A stretch of DNA of 64,000 nucleotides from Streptomyces albipurpureus (GCF_023701525.1 NZ_JAMQAW010000012.1:126762-190761); one strand, 5' to 3'; positions 54,953 through 63,311 are shown, numbered from the stretch's first letter. Numbers and translations are program-made. Notes: a model not told the origin generated them from the sequence alone.

Positions 54953-57391
54953 CTAGACTGTGGCGACCAGGGGCAGCGAAGGGTCACCGCTCCATTCCAC
55001 AAGGCCGTCATCGTAGATGGCGACGTCGGGCACGCCCAGCATCTTCAGAGCAAAGGCGTCGAGAGTCGCATCGACCCCCGCCGCGCAGTAGGCGATGACC
55101 TTTCCGGAGTCTTTGGCACCGACCGCGTCGAGTTGGGAGGCGAGCTGCTGGTGGGGCAGGAAGCTGCCGGTGGCCGGGTCGATGAGTGATGCCGCCGGAA
55201 CGTTCACACTGGAGGGGATGTGCCCCGTTCGGCCGTGCGCGACCGGGATCCGGCCGGCGTGCTGGTCGGGGGAGAGTGCGTTGATCAGACAGACGTCGGG
55301 GTCTTCGATGGCCCTCTGCACCTGCTCGCGGGTGACGAACAGCTCGGGGCGGGGTTGGGGCACGAAGGTGCCTCGGATCGCTGTTGGAGCGTCGGTGGCC
55401 ACGGGCCGGCCCTCGTCGGTCCACTTCCGCCAGCCGCCGTTGAGTACGGTGGCGTTCGTGTGGCCCACCGATTGCAGCAGCCACCAGAGCCGGGTGGCGA
55501 AGGCCGTGTGCGCCCTGTCGTAGAGGACCACCGTGTCGTCGTTGCTGATGCCCAGCTTCTCGATGGCGGCAACCAACCGATCGGTCGGCAAAAGCCCGAA
55601 CGGCTTGGGCGCTGTGAGGTCGGAGAGTTCGATCAGGAGGTCGGCGAAGACGGCACCGGGGATATGGCCCTGGCCGTACCCTTCCCGACCGCTGCCGAGT
55701 TCGACTCCGCCCTCGGGCAGTGGGCGGAAGTCCACCGTGCAGTCGACGACGACGATTCCCGGTTCCCCCAGGCGCTCGGCAAGCCACCCGGTCTCGACAA
55801 GCGCCGACCCCGGGCTGGTGCCCTTCTCGCCCGTTCCGCCGGGGAGGGCGCCCTCGCCAGGATCGGGTAGCCGCCCACGGGTCATCAGGGCGTAGGCGAG
55901 CACGGCGATGAGCAGGGTGCAGCCGGCGCAGATGAAGAACGCGACATGGATGGCGTCGACGAAGGACTGGTTCACCGCCGCGGTGAAGTCCGCGCTGCTG
56001 ATGGGGAGGTCCCGGAGCTGGTCGCTCGCCTGCCCCGCACCCGCGCCGGCCCCGCCGACCCGGTCCGCGATCTGATCACCGGCAGCGGCGGGCACACCGA
56101 GGTCGGAGAGTGCGGCGACGACCTTGTCCTTGAACTGCGAGACGACGACCGTGCCCAACACCGCCGCTCCGGCGGTGAATCCGGCGACGCGGGTGGTGTT
56201 GATCACCGATGAGCCCAGGCCCGCCCGCTCCGGTGGGGTGGAGGCCATCACCGCCACGGTCAGGGGCGCGAACATGCAGCCGATGCCCCCGCCGACGAGG
56301 GCGACCTTCCACCACACCGCGCCGAAGCCGGTGCCGGGCTCGACCGTGGTCAGCAGCAGGAATCCCACGGTCACCAGGAGTCCACCCACGATGATCGGGA
56401 CGCGTGGCCCGGTCCTGCCGGCCACAACGCTGGCCAGGGGCGAGAGGAAGAAGATGCCCAGTGTCAGTGGGAGGAGGCGAAGGCCGGACTCCAGCGCGGA
56501 GTGCTCCTGCACGTTCTGGAAGTACTGGGCCATGAAGAACATCGCACCGACGATGACGAACCCGAGGAGTGAGGCGATCGCGCCGGAGGCCGCGAAGGTG
56601 CGGTTGCGGAACAGCTCCAGGGGGAACATCGGTTCGCGGCTGCGCTTCTCCACCGCGATGAACCCGCCGAGCATCAGCACCGAGCCGACCAGAAGACCGA
56701 TGATCATTGGCGAGTCCCAGCCCTCCCGCTCCCCCTGGATCAGCCCCATGATCAGGCAGAACAGGCCGCTGGTGGCGAGGATCTGGCCGGGGACGTCGAG
56801 GGGGCTGGCGTCCGGGTTCCGCGACTCGATCAGCCAGCGGGCGCCGAGGACAAGGGCCAGGACGCCGACCGGCAGGTTGAGCAGGAAGATCGCGTGCCAG
56901 CTGAAGGACTCGATCAGCACGCCACCGAGCAGGGGCCCCAGGGCGAGAGCGACACCGGAGACAGCGGTCCAGATGCCGATTGCCTTGGCTCGGCCCAGGG
57001 GGTCGGTGAACGTCGACACGAGCAGGGCCAGACTCGCGGTCTCGATGGCGGCGGCGCCGACCCCCTGCACGACCCGGCCGAGGACGAGCGTGCTGAAGCT
57101 GTCCGCGTAACCGCACAGGGCGGAACCCACGATGAAGAGCACCAGGCCGGTGAGGAACACCCGTTTGCGGCCCAGCCGGTCTCCCAGGGTGCCCGTCATC
57201 AGCATCAGCGCCGCAAACGGCAGGGTGTAGGCGTCGACGGTCCACTGCAGGTGAGAGATCTCCGCACCGAGATCCCGCTGGATCTCGGATAAGGCGACGA
57301 AGATGATGGACCCGTCAAGCAGGACCATGAACGTACCCAGGCTGGTGACCAGGAGGGTCAGTGCCCTGATCCTGCGTGATGTTGTCTGCAT
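54953..57391 (-). CDS. DHA2-type MFS transporter fused to tandem rhodanese sulfurtransferase
   Basis: 812 residues in one uninterrupted frame. Residues 1 to about 510 form a 14-helix DHA2 (EmrB/QacA-like) drug:H+ antiporter with LDGSIIFVALSEIQRDLG, GTLGDRLGRKRVFLTG and GPLLGGVLIESFSWHAIFLLNLPVG. A 25-residue Gly/Pro-rich linker leads into a complete two-domain rhodanese (about 535-812). The first, inactive-type repeat is VVLYDRAHTAFATRLWWLLQSVGH (Asp where Cys would be). The second has active-site C769 in VIAYCAAGVDAT and the typical ending YDDGLVEWSGDPSLPLV. Such a transporter-sulfurtransferase fusion is unusual. Expected roles are export of a metabolite plus persulfide or cyanide chemistry at the inner membrane face. 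Confidence 0.9.
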   Translation of the reverse strand: MQTTSRRIRALTLLVTSLGTFMVLLDGSIIFVALSEIQRDLGAEISHLQWTVDAYTLPFAALMLMTGTLGDRLGRKRVFLTGLVLFIVGSALCGYADSFSTLVLGRVVQGVGAAAIETASLALLVSTFTDPLGRAKAIGIWTAVSGVALALGPLLGGVLIESFSWHAIFLLNLPVGVLALVLGARWLIESRNPDASPLDVPGQILATSGLFCLIMGLIQGEREGWDSPMIIGLLVGSVLMLGGFIAVEKRSREPMFPLELFRNRTFAASGAIASLLGFVIVGAMFFMAQYFQNVQEHSALESGLRLLPLTLGIFFLSPLASVVAGRTGPRVPIIVGGLLVTVGFLLLTTVEPGTGFGAVWWKVALVGGGIGCMFAPLTVAVMASTPPERAGLGSSVINTTRVAGFTAGAAVLGTVVVSQFKDKVVAALSDLGVPAAAGDQIADRVGGAGAGAGQASDQLRDLPISSADFTAAVNQSFVDAIHVAFFICAGCTLLIAVLAYALMTRGRLPDPGEGALPGGTGEKGTSPGSALVETGWLAERLGEPGIVVVDCTVDFRPLPEGGVELGSGREGYGQGHIPGAVFADLLIELSDLTAPKPFGLLPTDRLVAAIEKLGISNDDTVVLYDRAHTAFATRLWWLLQSVGHTNATVLNGGWRKWTDEGRPVATDAPTAIRGTFVPQPRPELFVTREQVQRAIEDPDVCLINALSPDQHAGRIPVAHGRTGHIPSSVNVPAASLIDPATGSFLPHQQLASQLDAVGAKDSGKVIAYCAAGVDATLDAFALKMLGVPDVAIYDDGLVEWSGDPSLPLVATV

Positions 57392-57437
57392 GGTGCGTGA
57401 GCTCCCTGAGAAATGGCGCGAGCCGCTTGCGGGGTTC

Positions 57438-57770
57438 TCAGCCGGCGACCGGCTGCTCCTGGTACTTCGGGAAGAGGCCGAGGAACTGCGGAGGGACGAG
57501 GAACGGGTGCACCTCGACGCGGTCCCAGACCTTGTTGATGACGTAGGGCTCGCTCCTGAGCCATTCGTCGACTTCTTCGCGGGTCTCGAAGTCCACGATC
57601 AGCACACCGCCGGTCATCTTTCCGGCGCCGTCCAGGATGCCTCCGCCGAAGAGGAAGGAGCCGTCGGCCATCATCTTCTCGCCGTTGGCCATATGGGCCG
57701 GCCGGACGCCCATTCGTCGCTCGAATGTTCCTGGGTCGGTGCTGTCATGGGCTATGACTGCGTACAACAA
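57438..57770 (-). CDS. YciI-family protein
   Basis: 110 residues. The YciI dimeric alpha-beta barrel is seen in MLYAVIAHDSTDPGTFERRMGVRPAHMANGEKMMADGSFLFGGGI and VLIVDFETREEVDEWLRSEPYVINKVWDRVEVHPF. The conserved His (here AHM) and Asp of the family are present. YciI-like proteins occur in secondary-metabolite clusters as small-molecule lyases, cyclases or isomerases; the exact role is open. It sits 34 bp after the methyltransferase and 46 bp before the MFS-rhodanese gene. Confidence 0.88.
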   Translation of the reverse strand: MLYAVIAHDSTDPGTFERRMGVRPAHMANGEKMMADGSFLFGGGILDGAGKMTGGVLIVDFETREEVDEWLRSEPYVINKVWDRVEVHPFLVPPQFLGLFPKYQEQPVAG

Positions 57771-57804
57771 CGCCGCCGTCCTCTCTGTGGGAAAACGATG
57801 GGGA

Positions 57805-58596
57805 TCAGTCCTCGGCTCGCTGTCCCCACACCGCGACGGTGATCGGGGTGTAGAGGACGGTGTCCGAGGGCTGTTGGAGCTGATCGAAGGCGGCCTCGAC
57901 CTCCTTCCGCCCCATCAGTCCGATCTTGGTGATCATGGGGGCGAGCTTGGCCAGGCTCAGCGCGACGGTCTGCATCTCGGGGCTCCCCGCCTGTACCGCG
58001 GTGAGCTGGCAGTCGGTGCCGAGGAACTTGAGCCCGGTCCGGCGGAACGCGGGCAGGAGCTTCATCCCGTATCCGGGGTCGGCGCCACCGAAGTAGAAGA
58101 AGGTCTCCAGAGCGGTGGCTGCCCGAGTGAGCAGCGGTGAGGGCGGGTCGACGCGTTGGATGCTGCGGATGTCCGCCTCTTCGACGAGAAGGTAGCCGCC
58201 TGGCTTCAGCGCCTTGGCGAACTCGCCGAGAACGCGCTCCCGGTCCGCCAGATGCATCAGAAGGATCTTGCAGTGCACAAGGTCGTAGGTGCCCGCCTCC
58301 AGCGGCGTTGTGGTGATGTCCTGCTGGCGGACCTCAAGGTTGGGGGCGGTGACCCCCTCCATGTACTTGGGCTCGATGTCGATGGCGTGGACCTTGCCGA
58401 AGTGGCCCACGCGGTTGGACAGCCATCGGGCGATCGACCCGGCACCCGCCCCGACTTCGGCGCAGGTCCAGCCCTCGCGCACCCCGATCTGTTCGAGGTA
58501 GCGGATGGTGGCGGGGTCCGTGAGGGCTGCCACCTGCTCAAGGCGGACCTTCTCGGGGTCGGCTTCTGGTTCAGCCAGATGCTGCACGTTCGTCAA
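57805..58596 (-). CDS. SAM-dependent methyltransferase of putative biosynthetic operon
   Basis: 263 residues. Motif I is CAEVGAGAGSIARWLSNRVG (about 45-64), followed by KVHAIDIEPKYM, VRQQDITTTPLEAGTYDLVHCKILLMHLADRERVLGEFAKALKPGGYLLVEEADI. The wording (LTDPATIRYLEQIGVREGWTCAEVG) is that of methyltransferases found in many actinomycete natural-product clusters, acting on O or N of a small molecule. The gap to the upstream SCP2 gene is 87 bp, the widest in the early part of the unit. Confidence 0.9.
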   Translation of the reverse strand: MTNVQHLAEPEADPEKVRLEQVAALTDPATIRYLEQIGVREGWTCAEVGAGAGSIARWLSNRVGHFGKVHAIDIEPKYMEGVTAPNLEVRQQDITTTPLEAGTYDLVHCKILLMHLADRERVLGEFAKALKPGGYLLVEEADIRSIQRVDPPSPLLTRAATALETFFYFGGADPGYGMKLLPAFRRTGLKFLGTDCQLTAVQAGSPEMQTVALSLAKLAPMITKIGLMGRKEVEAAFDQLQQPSDTVLYTPITVAVWGQRAED

Positions 58597-58683
58597 CTCC
58601 TCAGGAAGGTGTGCGCAGGAGGGTTCCGAGGCAATGGCGGGAGCCGGCGGTTGACCAGGTCATCCGTTGCCCGGCAGGGGTGT

Positions 58684-59013
58684 TCAGACGCCGGTCTCAA
58701 AGAGCCCGGGCACCTTCATCGCGAGCATCATGTCGCCCTTGACCTTCAGCTTTCCGGTCATGAAGGCGCGCATCGCGTCCTGCCGTCCCTCGGCTATCGC
58801 CACCCATGTCTCACCGCTGGTGATGAAGGTGGTGTCCGGGTTGTCCACTCCGCCCGGGATGAGGCGGCCGTGGCCGTCGATGATCTCAAAGGCCCATACG
58901 CCGGGGTCCTCGTCGGTGATCTTCCACTGCAGGGTCCGGGTAAGACCGGCCGCGGCCTCATGGTTGAACCGGGTTGAGAGTGCCGCGAACAACTCTCCGA
59001 CGGTCATGGACAT
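58684..59013 (-). CDS. SCP2 sterol-binding-domain protein
   Basis: 109 residues, a single SCP2 domain: FNHEAAAGLTRTLQWKITDEDPGVWAFEIIDGHGRLIPGG, TTFITSGETWVAIAEGRQDAMRAFMTGKLKVKGDMMLAMKVPGLF. Such small proteins carry lipids or other hydrophobic molecules. In the context of this unit it could hold or pass a hydrophobic pathway intermediate. It lies 18 bp downstream of the VOC gene. Confidence 0.88.
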   Translation of the reverse strand: MSMTVGELFAALSTRFNHEAAAGLTRTLQWKITDEDPGVWAFEIIDGHGRLIPGGVDNPDTTFITSGETWVAIAEGRQDAMRAFMTGKLKVKGDMMLAMKVPGLFETGV

Positions 59014-59030
59014 GGATCGGCTCCTTGTGG

Positions 59031-59459
59031 TCAGCCCAGGCCGAGCTGGCGCTGGATCTCCTTGACCTGCGGATAGACATCGAACAACTGGAGGTAGTTG
59101 CCCGCGGGGTCCTTGACGCCGAAGGTGCGGCCCGAACCCATGTCGACGACCGGGGTCCTGATCTCGTAACCACCGTCCTGGGCCGTCTTGTGGGCGACCT
59201 CGGCGTCATCGACGGCGAATCCGAGCATCAGCCCACCGCTGGCCTCCGGGATGAGCGCCTGCGTCGGCTTGTCGGCCCTGGTCGCGACGTCCTGGACGAT
59301 GATGCTGGTACTGCGCTTCTCGGAGCGCAGCCAGATGAAGTCGGCTTCAGGAGAGGTGAACTGGGGAACGACGCTGAAGCCCAGAAGATCTGTGTAGAAG
59401 GCCTTGGTCCGTCCCACATCGCTTGCGAAGATGGTCACCGCATCCAGATGCGAGAGCAT
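59031..59459 (-). CDS. VOC-family (glyoxalase/bleomycin-resistance-like) protein, first gene of operon
   Basis: 142 residues with the paired beta-alpha-beta-beta-beta modules of vicinal-oxygen-chelate proteins: LDAVTIFASDVGRTKAFYTDLLGFSVVPQFTSPEADFIWLRSEK, then GLMLGFAVDDAEVAHKTAQDGGYEIRTPVVDMGSGRTFGVKDPAGNYLQLFDV. In biosynthetic clusters such proteins act as isomerases, dioxygenases or drug-binding resistance proteins. It is the promoter-proximal gene of the leftward eight-gene unit; the SARP-type repeats lie 63-98 bp upstream of its ATG. Confidence 0.9.
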   Translation of the reverse strand: MLSHLDAVTIFASDVGRTKAFYTDLLGFSVVPQFTSPEADFIWLRSEKRSTSIIVQDVATRADKPTQALIPEASGGLMLGFAVDDAEVAHKTAQDGGYEIRTPVVDMGSGRTFGVKDPAGNYLQLFDVYPQVKEIQRQLGLG

Positions 59460-59521
59460 GCTGCGAGTCCCTCCCTCGGGGTTGTGGTGGTGAGGGGACA
59501 GCCCGTGGGGGCTGCTCGGTG

Positions 59522-59553
59522 AAGCTAGTACCGTCGACTTACCGGTTGCTTAC
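59522..59553 (-). promoter_or_regulatory. SARP-type promoter with three 11-bp-spaced repeats
   Basis: On the minus strand GTAAG, GTAAG and GTACT occur exactly 11 bp apart (plus-strand starts 59549, 59538 and 59527). TAGCTT, a plausible -10 element, begins nine bases after the second heptad. Direct repeats at 11-bp spacing just before the -10 are the known layout of SARP operators. Transcription would run left into the VOC gene. Confidence 0.65.
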
Positions 59554-59774
59554 GGGTCGCGAAAGTGGCGATGCCCGGTCCCGCAGGCGAGGGCGGATCG
59601 GCGGACCAGCGCAGAGGTCCCGGTTCCGGGCGATCAAGTCGTGCGGATCGGACACGACTTGGTCGGCGAGCACATGCTTCGTGGCGGGCCGCGAATCCGT
59701 CGTGGGCCGGGTTGGGGAAGCCCTCCAGGGCGAAGTGGCGTATCGGTCGAAGCAGAGGCCGAGGACGATGTTCG

Positions 59775-59996
59775 TCACGGCAGGGCATACGGGGGCTCCA
59801 TCTGACCGGGCGGCCCCCAGCACCTGAGTCGGGAGCCGCCCTCGACCGCGACCAGATGAGTCGAGACGGTGTCACCGCGGAAGGTGGCCCGGTCCAGCCG
59901 CTCTCCGCGGAAGGCCTGGTGGAAGGCGTAGCCGTCGGTGGTCACCCGGCCCCATCGTTGTTCGGGGCGGGTTGATTCTCCGGGGTTCGCCCCGGT
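59775..59996 (-). pseudogene. Possible decayed SRPBCC-like fragment
   Basis: A minus-strand frame without a usable start reads PEQRWGRVTTDGYAFHQAF, then RGDTVSTHLVAVEGGSRL before running into a stop at 59775. The 'THLVAVEGGSRLR' pattern resembles the beta-strands of AHSA1/SRPBCC proteins. It lacks N- and C-terminal parts, so at best it is a remnant. The right boundary is approximate. Confidence 0.2.
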
Positions 59997-60226
59997 CGGG
60001 CGTGGGCGAGGCCCACACCGACGTAGAGGGGGTGGATTGGGGGAGCACCGGGCCCGGTGGCCGAGGCATCGAGTCGTCGCCTCCGCGGTGTGACGGCGTC
60101 CGGCGCCGCAGGCCCCGGTAGGCCCGCGTCTCGACTCGGCTGGTGGAAACCCGCTGCCCAGCAGGTCGGGTCATTCGATCCCCTCCCCTAGCACACGGGA
60201 CTCTCCATCGGCGGGACTACCGCCGG

Positions 60227-60243
60227 CTTACACCCGGTGTAAG
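60227..60243. promoter_or_regulatory. Palindromic operator candidate (17 bp)
   Basis: CTTACACCCGGTGTAAG is a perfect palindrome with 8-bp arms around one central base, about 135-210 bp before the possible SARP starts. Its size and form fit a TetR-family operator, and a TetR gene lies just past the SARP gene. Confidence 0.5.
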
Positions 60244-60377
60244 GCTGGCTGATGGAGAACGTCCCGCCCGTCGTCGTACCGCGGGACCATGGCTGGTCAG
60301 GCGCGAAAGACGGCGCCACCAGTCGGGCCGGGGCGCGTCGTGGGGTGGCACGTAAGCGATGAGCACGACGGCGTCGG

Positions 60378-61325
60378 GTGGTTTGCAGGATGCCGCGAGG
60401 GGAACTATCGGTCGAACACCTGACGGTGTTCCAGGGGGCGCTGGGGGGACAGATGGACCGATCACAGGAGGCTGCGCCGACGCCGATATCACCCGTATCC
60501 GCGGGGGGTGGTGGCATACCGCAGGGCGGTGCCCAGGAGGGTGATGGAGCGCGGCAGGAGTATGAGGCGTGGCTCTTCGGCCCGTTCCGGGTGCATCGCG
60601 GAGGTGCCCCCTTGGGAGACCCACGAGGAGGACGGGCGAGTGCGCGCCCGCTGCTCAAGTGGTTCCTGCTGAACCCCAGGCAGAAGTTCCGGGACATCGA
60701 GCTCTCCGAGTTGCTCTGGCCTGGCCGGGTGGGGAATCGAGCGAATGGTCTCCATGTGACGCAGCACTCCCTGCGCCGGGTGCTGGAGCCGGAGCTCGCC
60801 AGCCGACAGCCTTCGAGGTTCATCCGGTCGGACCCCAGCGGCCGCTACTGGTTTGACCCGTCCGACTGCTGGTGGACCGACGTTGATGATGTCGCTCAGC
60901 TGTCGAGAACGGCGTGTGCCGCACGACGGGCGGGTGAGTCGGCGGCGGCGATAGCGGCCTACGAGCGGTTGCTCGCCTACTACGATCAGGGCTTCCTGCC
61001 GGAGGAGATGTACCAGGACGCCTTCGCGCCCTTCCGGACGACCCATGAACGCGGGCACGAGGAGGCGCTGATCCAGTTGTTGCGCCTGCACCGTCAGGCC
61101 GGCCATCTCTACGAGGCGTTGACCTGCGCGACCAGAATCCTCGATGGTGATCCCTACTCGGAGGAGGCGGCCACATCCGTCGTGGAGATCCACCTGGAGC
61201 AGGGCAGCCTGACCGGAGCGATCTCGCAGTTGGAGCAGTTCATCCGTACCCTGCACGAGGACCTCGGTGTGTCGCCGAGCCCCGAGCTCCTCTCCTTGCG
61301 GGAGCGGGTGAGAACTCCGCGATGA
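60378..61325 (+). CDS. SARP-family (BTAD) transcriptional activator
   Basis: 315 residues from GTG; ATG 60390 and ATG 60453 are other possible starts, and the first ~60 residues are low-complexity, so the true protein may be about 290 residues. The N-terminal winged-helix part is YEAWLFGPFRVHRGG, RPLLKWFLLNPRQKFRDIELSELLWPG, LHVTQHSLRRVLEPELA. The bacterial transcriptional activation domain follows (about 170-310: DVDDVAQLSRTACAARRAGESAAAIAAYERLLAYYDQGFLPEE... LGVSPSPELLSLRERV). SARPs activate biosynthetic operons through 11-bp repeats, like those found at 59527-59553. Confidence 0.87.
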   Translation: MVCRMPRGELSVEHLTVFQGALGGQMDRSQEAAPTPISPVSAGGGGIPQGGAQEGDGARQEYEAWLFGPFRVHRGGAPLGDPRGGRASARPLLKWFLLNPRQKFRDIELSELLWPGRVGNRANGLHVTQHSLRRVLEPELASRQPSRFIRSDPSGRYWFDPSDCWWTDVDDVAQLSRTACAARRAGESAAAIAAYERLLAYYDQGFLPEEMYQDAFAPFRTTHERGHEEALIQLLRLHRQAGHLYEALTCATRILDGDPYSEEAATSVVEIHLEQGSLTGAISQLEQFIRTLHEDLGVSPSPELLSLRERVRTPR

Positions 61326-61398
61326 CAGTTGGCGCGCCGCATCGCGCCCCAGGCAGCGGACAGCCGCCTACCGGGATTCCCCTCCCCGGTCGGCACGA

Positions 61399-62244
61399 CT
61401 ACTCCCGGCGGGCGCGTACCTGCTGGCTGACTGCGGCCAGGCGGGGCCAGTCGCCCGCCATCCCGGCACGGTGCCCGATCTCACGCATCACGGCTGCGAA
61501 CAGCGCTCCCGACTTGACCAACTGCGGACGCACATGTCCGAAGACCTCCAGGGTCACAATGCCGTACAGCTGTGCCCAGGAGAGTTCGAAGAGCCAGAGC
61601 AAACCCAGCCCGTCCCTCCCCAGGAGTCCGGCGAGGTCGGGCTTGCCCTCCTCAGCGGGCGAGTGGACTGCCACGAAATCCTCATCGAGCTCCTCGCGGG
61701 CGGGCAGGGGGAACGGGTTCTGCTGCGCCAGATTCATGAAGATCCGCCCGAAGAAATCGGCGAACATCTGCACTCCTCCGGCGGGGCTTCCCGCACTGGC
61801 CGGCGCGAGCGGGTGGAGCGACTGCCCTGCCTCCGACCGGGCGACATGCTCTCCCGAGAGTGAGTTCGTGTGGAACACCAACTGGAACTCGTCGATGTGA
61901 TCCAGCGCCCAGTAGCGGAAGGTGGTGGCAGCCGCCACCATCTGCGCCGCGGGGTCGTTGTCCCCATAGGGCTCGGCGGCCGCGGCCATCTCGCGGACGA
62001 TCTCGGCGAAGATGTCGTCTGACAGCAGTTCGTTGAGCGCGGCGACGCTGCCGACGTACCGGTACAGCGCAGGCGCGGTGAAGCCCATCTCCGCCGCCAC
62101 AGCACGCAGCGTCACCTCTCGCCCCGCACTCAGCAGCGACCGGCCGACCTCAACGATCTCTTCGAGAGTGGACTGCCGAAGACGCTCCCGGCGGTTCAAT
62201 GTCGGACGCGTCTGCTCGGTGCGTCCGGGACCGACCTGGCTCAT
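61399..62244 (-). CDS. TetR/AcrR-family transcriptional regulator
   Basis: 281 residues from ATG 62244, chosen because GGAGG lies six bases upstream; the open frame continues another 44 codons. HTH domain at about 20-70: RLRQSTLEEIVEVGRSLLSAGREVTLRAVAAEMGFTAPALYRYVGSVAALNELL. A helical C-terminal ligand domain follows (FRYWALDHIDEFQLVFHTNSLSG..., TLEVFGHVRPQLVKSGALFAAVMREIGH). It is convergent with the first SARP gene and divergent from the second, so it may control the latter. Ligand unknown, possibly the cluster product. Confidence 0.9.
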   Translation of the reverse strand: MSQVGPGRTEQTRPTLNRRERLRQSTLEEIVEVGRSLLSAGREVTLRAVAAEMGFTAPALYRYVGSVAALNELLSDDIFAEIVREMAAAAEPYGDNDPAAQMVAAATTFRYWALDHIDEFQLVFHTNSLSGEHVARSEAGQSLHPLAPASAGSPAGGVQMFADFFGRIFMNLAQQNPFPLPAREELDEDFVAVHSPAEEGKPDLAGLLGRDGLGLLWLFELSWAQLYGIVTLEVFGHVRPQLVKSGALFAAVMREIGHRAGMAGDWPRLAAVSQQVRARRE

Positions 62245-62393
62245 CCGACACCTCCAAGTTGACCGTAGGGGCGCGCAGAAGGGCAGGTGCGCCGTACCCA
62301 CCGGTTCTACGGTAACGCTTGACAACCCTCGTGAACACCCTTCACCGTTAACGCCAGTAACTGACCCTATACCCATACACGATCGCTAGAGAA

Positions 62394-63311
62394 ATGTCGG
62401 GGAGGGCGAACGTGCACGGTATGACCTCAGGGACAGCCCTGCTCCCAAGATCCGAGTGGGTCCACCCGCGCGAGCGGGAGCATGTGGCCACCTACCGGGC
62501 CTACTTGTTCGGCCCCTTCCGGGTCTTCAAGGGCGAAGAGGTGCTGGGCCAGCGCCGACAGCGCAGGGAGAAGGCGCTGCTGCTGCTCAAGTGGTTCCTT
62601 CTGAACCCGGGCAAGCCGGCGTCCATGGACCAACTCATCGACCTCGGGTGGCAGGACACCGCGCCCGAGAAGGCGGCCAGTGGCTTTCACGTCGGGATGC
62701 ACTGCCTGCGGCGGATGCTTGAGCCGGACCTGCGCCCGGGGCAGGAGTCGTCCTTCATCCACCGCAGTGGCACCAACTTCTACCGCTTCGAGGCCAACGA
62801 GGGCTGGTGGAGCGATGCCAACGAGGTCGAGCGGCTCTTCGAGCAGGCGCGCGCCAGCGATGCCCACTGCGACGCCCGCCGCGCCTGCTTCTACTACAGC
62901 CGCGTCGCCGCCTACACCGTCCGCCGATTCCTTGAGGACGAGGAGTCACAACAGCAGTGGCTCGCACCGTACCGGAGGCAGTACGAGGGACTCTGTTCGC
63001 AGGCACTGATCCGTCTGATCCAGATCCACCGGGCGAGGGGAGAGCTGGACGAGGCCCTGGAGTACGCCTACGAGAAGCTGCGGCTGGATCCGTACAACGA
63101 ACTCGCGGCCACCACCATCATCGAGGCCCACCTCCAGCTCGGCCGGCCGACCCATGCACTACGCCAGCTGTCGGTGTTCCTGCTGTCCCTCGAACGCGAC
63201 CTCGGTGCCGCGGCCGGCAGCAACCTCCTGGCCCTGCGGGAGAAGATCATGCGTATGCCCCCGAACGGCCATGGTCCCGGGGCGTCCGCGCCCTGCCCGA
63301 TCGGCGGGTGA
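62394..63311 (+). CDS. Second SARP-family (BTAD) transcriptional activator
   Basis: 305 residues. Layout as in the first SARP: YRAYLFGPFRVFKGEEVLG, ALLLLKWFLLNPGKPASMDQLIDLGWQD, FHVGMHCLRRMLEPDLRPG, then the BTAD helices (ANEVERLFEQARASDAHCDARRACFYYSRVAAYTVRRFLEDE... LEYAYEKLRLDPYNELAATTIIEAHLQLGRPTHALRQLSVFLLSLERDLG). The shared LFGPFRV and LLKWFLLNP wording suggests that both arose by duplication, although the rest has diverged. Its ATG is 150 bp from the divergent TetR start, leaving a shared regulatory region. It presumably activates genes of the adjoining cluster. Confidence 0.88.
   Translation: MSGRANVHGMTSGTALLPRSEWVHPREREHVATYRAYLFGPFRVFKGEEVLGQRRQRREKALLLLKWFLLNPGKPASMDQLIDLGWQDTAPEKAASGFHVGMHCLRRMLEPDLRPGQESSFIHRSGTNFYRFEANEGWWSDANEVERLFEQARASDAHCDARRACFYYSRVAAYTVRRFLEDEESQQQWLAPYRRQYEGLCSQALIRLIQIHRARGELDEALEYAYEKLRLDPYNELAATTIIEAHLQLGRPTHALRQLSVFLLSLERDLGAAAGSNLLALREKIMRMPPNGHGPGASAPCPIGG

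Larger units (their letters stand above)
59554..60377. other. Intergenic region upstream of SARP gene
   Basis: About 820 bp between the divergent VOC operon and the SARP gene. No intact gene. It contains a decayed coding trace (59775-59996, minus strand) and the 17-bp palindrome at 60227-60243. Confidence 0.5.

Noticed and set aside
62319..62324. TTGACA as a -35 box for the second SARP gene
   Set aside because: No acceptable -10 hexamer is found 16-18 bases downstream, so I did not call a promoter.
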